Made by a program: the position numbers and the translations under genes
From: Collinsella sp. AM18-10
GTDB lineage: Bacteria > Actinomycetota > Coriobacteriia > Coriobacteriales > Coriobacteriaceae
DNA length: 64,000 bases
Direction of reading: 5' to 3'
Assembly: GCF_003471585.1 (NCBI RefSeq)
Contig: NZ_QRJO01000005.1
Coordinates: 1 to 64,000, forward strand
Shown here: piece after piece, positions 61,833 through 64,000 of the stretch
How the letters are laid out: every line of letters begins with the position of its first letter
How positions within the stretch are numbered: the stretch's first letter is position 1
Notes under the pieces: model-generated
Databases searched by the model: none
Told to the model about the DNA's origin: nothing
Seen by the model: only the letters and a program-made list of their open reading frames with translations

Positions 61833-61914
61833 AAATTGAACTATTCGAAATAGCACGGCGTTATACTGCTGCCTAAATTGAACTCAGGTTCAATTCGTGT
61901 TGTATAAATTGAAC
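61833..61914 (+). promoter_or_regulatory. TTGAAC-box operator/promoter of the XRE-aminotransferase gene
   Basis: AAATTGAAC occurs at 61833, 61875 and 61906; the middle copy pairs with GTTCAATT (61888-61895) to make the palindrome ATTGAAC-TCAG-GTTCAAT. TATACT at 61862-61867 is a likely -10. The repeats surround the promoter of a gene whose product has its own DNA-binding domain, so autoregulation is plausible. Confidence 0.6.
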
Positions 61915-61935
61915 TTTGCCAGCAAGGAGGTTCTA

Positions 61936-63456
61936 GTGGCCCAAGAGACGTTTAGCGATCGTCTGCGACAGGCTATGTCCGATCGCGACGTTCGCCAGTC
62001 GGACGTGATCCGCGCATCGGAGATGCTCGGCAAAAAACTCGGCAAGAGTCAGATGAGCCAATATGTGAGCGGCAAGACGATTCCGCGGCGCGATGTGGCT
62101 GAGCTGCTCGCCCGTATTTTGGAGGTCGATGTTACCTGGCTGCTTGCCGGCGACGCCGATCAAGGCGAGGCATCATCACCCCGCAACGATTCCAAGCCCG
62201 AACCCCATCCCTCAGCTCAAATTGCAAGGAGCACCACCATGCGTACTTTTTCTAAATCCACCAAGCTCGATAACGTCCTGTATGACGTGCGCGGTCCCGT
62301 CGTCGACGAGGCCGCCCGTATGGAGGACGAGGGCGAGCGCATCCTCAAGCTCAATATCGGCAACCCGGCGCCCTTCGGTTTCCGCACGCCCGATGAGGTC
62401 ATCAAGGACATGCGCCAGCAGCTGCCCGACTGCGAAGGCTATTCCAACTCGCGTGGCCTGTTCTCCGCGCGCAAGGCGATCATGCAGTATTCGCAGATCA
62501 AGGGCCTGCCCAACGTTCAGATGGAGCATATCTACACGGGCAACGGCGTGTCCGAGCTCATTCAGCTTTCGATGAACGCGCTGCTCGACAATGGCGACGA
62601 GATTCTGATCCCCAGCCCCGACTATCCGCTCTGGACGGCGTGCGCAACCCTTGCCGGCGGTCATCCCGTGCACTATCTGTGCGATGAGCAGGCGGATTGG
62701 TATCCCGACCTGGAGGATATGGAGTCCAAGATCACGAGCGCGACCAAAGCCCTCGTCATCATCAACCCCAACAACCCCACGGGTTCCGTCTATCCGCGCG
62801 AGGTGCTCGAGGGCATCGTCGAGGTTGCACGCAGGCATCAGCTGATGATCTTTGCTGATGAGATCTACGACCGCCTGTGCATGGACGGCTACGAGCACGT
62901 CTCGATTGCCTCGCTCGCTCCCGATCTGCCCTGCGTCACCTTTAGCGGTCTGTCCAAGTCGCACATGATCGCGGGCTATCGTATTGGCTGGATGGTGCTT
63001 TCGGGCAACCAGCGCTGCATGAGCGACTTCATCATGGGCATCAACATGCTCTCCAACATGCGCCTGTGCTCCAACGTGCCGGCTCAGTCGATCGTTCAGA
63101 CGGCGCTCGGTGGCCATCAGTCCGTCAACGACTACATCCGCCCCGGCGGCCGTGTCTACGAGCAGCGCAACTTTGTGTATGAGGCGCTCAACAAGATTGA
63201 CGGCATCTCGGTGGTTAAGCCGCGTGCGGCGTTCTACATCTTCCCCAAGATGGATGTGAAGAAGTTCAACATTACCGATGACGAGCAGTTCGCCCTTGAC
63301 CTGCTGCACGAGAAGAAGATCCTGATCACGCGCGGCGGCGGCTTCAACTGGGCTGAGCCCGACCACTTCCGTATCGTGTACCTGCCGCGCATGGAAGTGC
63401 TCAAGGAGTCCCTCGAAGACCTCGCCGACTTCTTCGATCACTACCGCCAGAGCTAG
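61936..63456 (+). CDS. XRE-HTH/class I aminotransferase fusion (AlaA-like)
   Basis: A 506-residue fusion. Residues 5-70 are a Cro/C1 helix-turn-helix (RQSDVIRASEMLGKKLGKSQMSQYVSGKTIPRRDVAELLARIL). A Pro/Ser-rich linker of about 30 residues follows, then a complete fold-type I aminotransferase (about 105-505) close to alanine aminotransferase AlaA: NIGNPAPFGF, YSNSRGLFSARKAI, IPSPDYPLWTA, INPNNPTGSVYP, DEIYDRL and Schiff-base Lys341 in SGLSKSHMIAGYRIGW. The order resembles MocR/PdxR regulators but uses an XRE rather than a GntR DNA-binding domain. GTG 61936 has AAGGAGG five bases upstream; a GTG at 61897 is weaker. Confidence 0.85.
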   Translation: MAQETFSDRLRQAMSDRDVRQSDVIRASEMLGKKLGKSQMSQYVSGKTIPRRDVAELLARILEVDVTWLLAGDADQGEASSPRNDSKPEPHPSAQIARSTTMRTFSKSTKLDNVLYDVRGPVVDEAARMEDEGERILKLNIGNPAPFGFRTPDEVIKDMRQQLPDCEGYSNSRGLFSARKAIMQYSQIKGLPNVQMEHIYTGNGVSELIQLSMNALLDNGDEILIPSPDYPLWTACATLAGGHPVHYLCDEQADWYPDLEDMESKITSATKALVIINPNNPTGSVYPREVLEGIVEVARRHQLMIFADEIYDRLCMDGYEHVSIASLAPDLPCVTFSGLSKSHMIAGYRIGWMVLSGNQRCMSDFIMGINMLSNMRLCSNVPAQSIVQTALGGHQSVNDYIRPGGRVYEQRNFVYEALNKIDGISVVKPRAAFYIFPKMDVKKFNITDDEQFALDLLHEKKILITRGGGFNWAEPDHFRIVYLPRMEVLKESLEDLADFFDHYRQS

Positions 63457-63481
63457 TGGGATAGAAGTTCCGCACTATGAA

Positions 63482-63519
63482 AAGCTCCCTGCAGTTGTTT
63501 TGCTGCAGGGAGCTTTCTT
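63482..63519. terminator. Terminator after the fusion gene
   Basis: AAAGCTCCCTGCAG / CTGCAGGGAGCTTT, 14-bp perfect stem with an 8-nt loop, followed by CTTG; shared with the leftward deformylase gene. Confidence 0.9.
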
Positions 63520-63531
63520 GAATCGGCGGAA

Positions 63532-63942
63532 CTAAATAACGATTCCGCAACAGTGGTCGATTTCGTGTTGGATGATTTCGGCGGTGTAGCCCGAGAAGTT
63601 TTTGATGCGGTGGACGAAATTCTCGTCCAAATACTCAACCTTAATGCGGCGATAGCGAGTACAGGGGCGCTCGCCGGAAAGCGAGAGACATCCTTCGCTC
63701 GTCTGATAGGAATTGACCTGCTCAAGAATTTGAGGGTTGTACATCAGCAGCGCCCTGTTGCCGTCCTTTACGCAGATGATGCGTTTGCGCACGCCAATCA
63801 TGTTGGCGGCAAGGCCCACGCACTCGTGCTCATGCTCATGGAGCGTATCCAGGAGGTCCTGCCCGGTCGCGGCATCGTCGGGTCCCGCGTCTTCGGAAGG
63901 CAGGCGCAAAAAGAACTCGGATTTCATGATGGGCTTAATCAT
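63532..63942 (-). CDS. def: Short-type peptide deformylase
   Basis: A 136-residue PDF that would remove the formyl group from nascent proteins. Motif 1 is GLAANMIG (Gln of GLAAxQ replaced by Met, as in a known short PDF class), motif 2 EGCLS and motif 3 HEIDH intact. It shares MIK starts and spacing with the 55901 protein and has the full HExxH set that the other lacks. The gene starts 58 bp before the window end; nothing further is identifiable in 63943-64000. Confidence 0.85.
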   Translation of the reverse strand: MIKPIMKSEFFLRLPSEDAGPDDAATGQDLLDTLHEHEHECVGLAANMIGVRKRIICVKDGNRALLMYNPQILEQVNSYQTSEGCLSLSGERPCTRYRRIKVEYLDENFVHRIKNFSGYTAEIIQHEIDHCCGIVI

Positions 63943-64000
63943 GGCGGGCTCCTCATGTCTCGTGCTTTCGTGGACTTTTAATAATAGCGCGGAAGGAAAG

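Overview
The window is about 64 kb of GC-rich bacterial chromosome. Genes are densely packed on both strands, start sites usually carry strong AAGGAGG-type ribosome binding sites, and several promoters end in TACAAT. The protein content and style point to a gut Coriobacteriia species, most likely Collinsella. The supporting features are a conjugated bile acid hydrolase, LAxTG-type surface anchoring, TipAS/zinc-ribbon regulators, many small DMT exporters and dispersed GGGAC hairpins between genes. The genus is an inference from style and content; no rRNA or phylogenetic marker was compared. I saw no rRNA, tRNA, prophage, insertion sequence with a transposase, or CRISPR-Cas locus.

Layout. 0-0.6 kb is gene-free and AT-rich: a terminator, a 244-bp MITE-like element and a 19-bp-stem hairpin. 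0.6-4 kb holds glutaredoxin, a TipAS-type regulator, TrmO and a MalY/PatB C-S lyase. 4-10.5 kb holds two convergent solute-sensing histidine-kinase systems; the first is split and carries an in-frame amber codon inside the kinase. 10.7-14.8 kb holds a K+ channel, a LOG-family protein, a ClC protein, an EFR1 flavodoxin/ferredoxin and an internally duplicated EamA exporter. 15.3-17.3 kb is a GntR(YtrA-type)-ABC exporter operon. 17.37-17.67 kb is a regular array of eight alternately inverted 15-bp motifs with 40-bp pitch. 17.8-28.8 kb holds prfC, a queuosine-precursor transporter behind a candidate preQ1 riboswitch, SDR, ung, an EamA/LysR pair, MATE, an RlmA-like methylase, RsmJ and small proteins. 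29-36 kb holds a TetM-like GTPase, then two related NPF-ATPases flanking a short UvrA paralogue; this segment is bracketed by copies of one hairpin family. 36-44.6 kb holds TrmL with an insertion, a CobW GTPase, an ArsC-like protein lacking its cysteine, an iron-sulfur flavoprotein, two related GGDEF proteins (one with EAL) and a patatin. 44.6-46.9 kb is a three-hairpin array and a TPP-riboswitch thiamine operon (thiM, thiamine-binding protein, thiE). 46.9-51.5 kb holds a HAD phosphatase, LysR plus core-MetE, and a UraA-type permease. 51.5-64 kb holds an esterase, an LAxTG surface protein, an NCS2 purine permease, a degenerate peptide deformylase, bile salt hydrolase, Kup, a second EamA/LysR pair, an XRE-aminotransferase fusion and a second short deformylase.

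Together the genes describe a host-associated anaerobe that salvages vitamins and bases (thiamine, queuosine precursors, uracil, purines), handles bile acids, controls K+ and Cl-, and uses c-di-GMP enzymes and multi-domain sensor kinases. The items most worth a second look are the 40-bp-pitch inverted-motif array, the NPF-ATPase/UvrA2/NPF-ATPase segment bracketed by hairpins (two of which supply stop codons), the XRE-HTH/aminotransferase fusion with a TTGAAC operator, the amber-interrupted hybrid kinase, and the deformylase whose HExxH motif reads HMIDH.
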